NCBI GenBank assembly: GCA_944376605.1 | Contig: CALWDE010000003.1 | Span: 209,746-273,745 of the forward strand | Origin: an uncultured Bacilli bacterium | GTDB taxonomy: Bacteria; Bacillota_I; Bacilli_A; RFN20; CAG-826 | Direction: 5' to 3' | Length of the DNA: 64,000 bases | In this document: positions 63,821-64,000 of the stretch, one piece after another | Position numbering within the stretch: the first letter of the stretch is position 1 | Layout of the letters: every line of letters begins with the position of its first letter | Position numbers and translations under genes: made by a program | Notes under the pieces: model-generated | The model's database searches: none | Told to the model about the DNA's origin: nothing | What the model saw: only the letters and a program-made list of their open reading frames with translations

Positions 63821-64000
63821 ATGTTGTACTTTTATGTGTGCAATTTGCCGTTAATGCACAATGTATATTATATGCACTAATACATTAAAGGGTTATTGTA
63901 ACCGCATCGAATTCGACACGTTTAAATTTGCTAGACATTGTTTGGCTTTTTTAAAATGAAACAATACACCTTCTCAGGAACATTTTAACTCGATCTATAT

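Noticed and set aside
63821..64000. Possible transposase end at the right edge
   Set aside because: All six frames have frequent stops and no terminal inverted repeat is visible.

Overview
The window looks like a chromosomal segment of a low-GC Bacillota/Mollicutes-type bacterium, most like an uncultured gut member of the Bacilli (RF39/Acholeplasma/Erysipelotrichales neighbourhood). This is inference from gene content: EzrA, DnaI/DnaB helicase loaders, T-box leaders on pheST and thrS, an L20-type leader, an MraZ-RsmH pair, and XRE regulators with membrane tails. UGA is used as a normal stop (mraZ, dnaB and glgP end in TGA) and Trp is UGG, so the standard bacterial code applies, not code 4. 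No tRNA, rRNA, CRISPR array, intact transposon or prophage was seen.

Layout. 0-7 kb (minus strand): the head of a dcw-type cluster (mraZ, rsmH running off the left edge), a YceD-like gene, T-box-pheS-pheT, a TrmH-type rRNA methylase and a YgjP-like metallopeptidase. 7-24 kb: sugar and glycogen metabolism: an MsmK/MalK-type ATPase, a GH13 alpha-glucosidase with a PucR-type regulator, a heterodimeric ABC exporter, glgB-glgP-dut, then ackA and an NrnA-type phosphoesterase. 24-36.8 kb: replication, repair and lower glycolysis: dnaE, polA, a mutM-coaE fusion, dnaB-dnaI (opposite strand), pfkA-pyk-glucokinase. 36.8-46 kb: T-box-thrS flanked by a decayed and an intact copy of a secreted-protein cassette, an alkyltransferase-like protein, a PP2C/membrane-protein pair and a HAD hydrolase. 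46-54 kb: leader-infC-rpmI-rplT, ezrA-nifS-thiI-mgsA, leader-rpsD, and an ECF S component fused to a methyltransferase. 54-64 kb: a large four-unit lipoprotein, a membrane-anchored protein, an XRE-membrane regulator, tyrS, groESL, another XRE-membrane regulator and a degenerate AT-rich right end.

Much of the housekeeping content (pheST, infC-rpmI-rplT, thrS, dnaB-dnaI, polA-mutM-coaE, pfkA-pyk, dnaE, nrnA, ackA, ezrA-nifS-thiI, rpsD, tyrS) lies in one broad neighbourhood of Bacillus subtilis, so the window looks like a compacted, shuffled version of that ancestral block with accessory genes between the pieces.

Main points of interest: (i) eight genes begin 6 or 8 nt after a -10-like box with no usable Shine-Dalgarno, which suggests leaderless mRNAs; (ii) two sugar-use promoters share a LacI/CcpA-type operator at identical spacing from the -10 box; (iii) an ECF S component-methyltransferase fusion; (iv) a MutM-CoaE fusion; (v) an alkyltransferase homologue with Ser in place of the catalytic Cys; (vi) a tandem pair of PPC-domain secreted paralogues with a deleted third copy across thrS; (vii) a PP2C phosphatase translationally coupled to a large membrane protein of unknown function.
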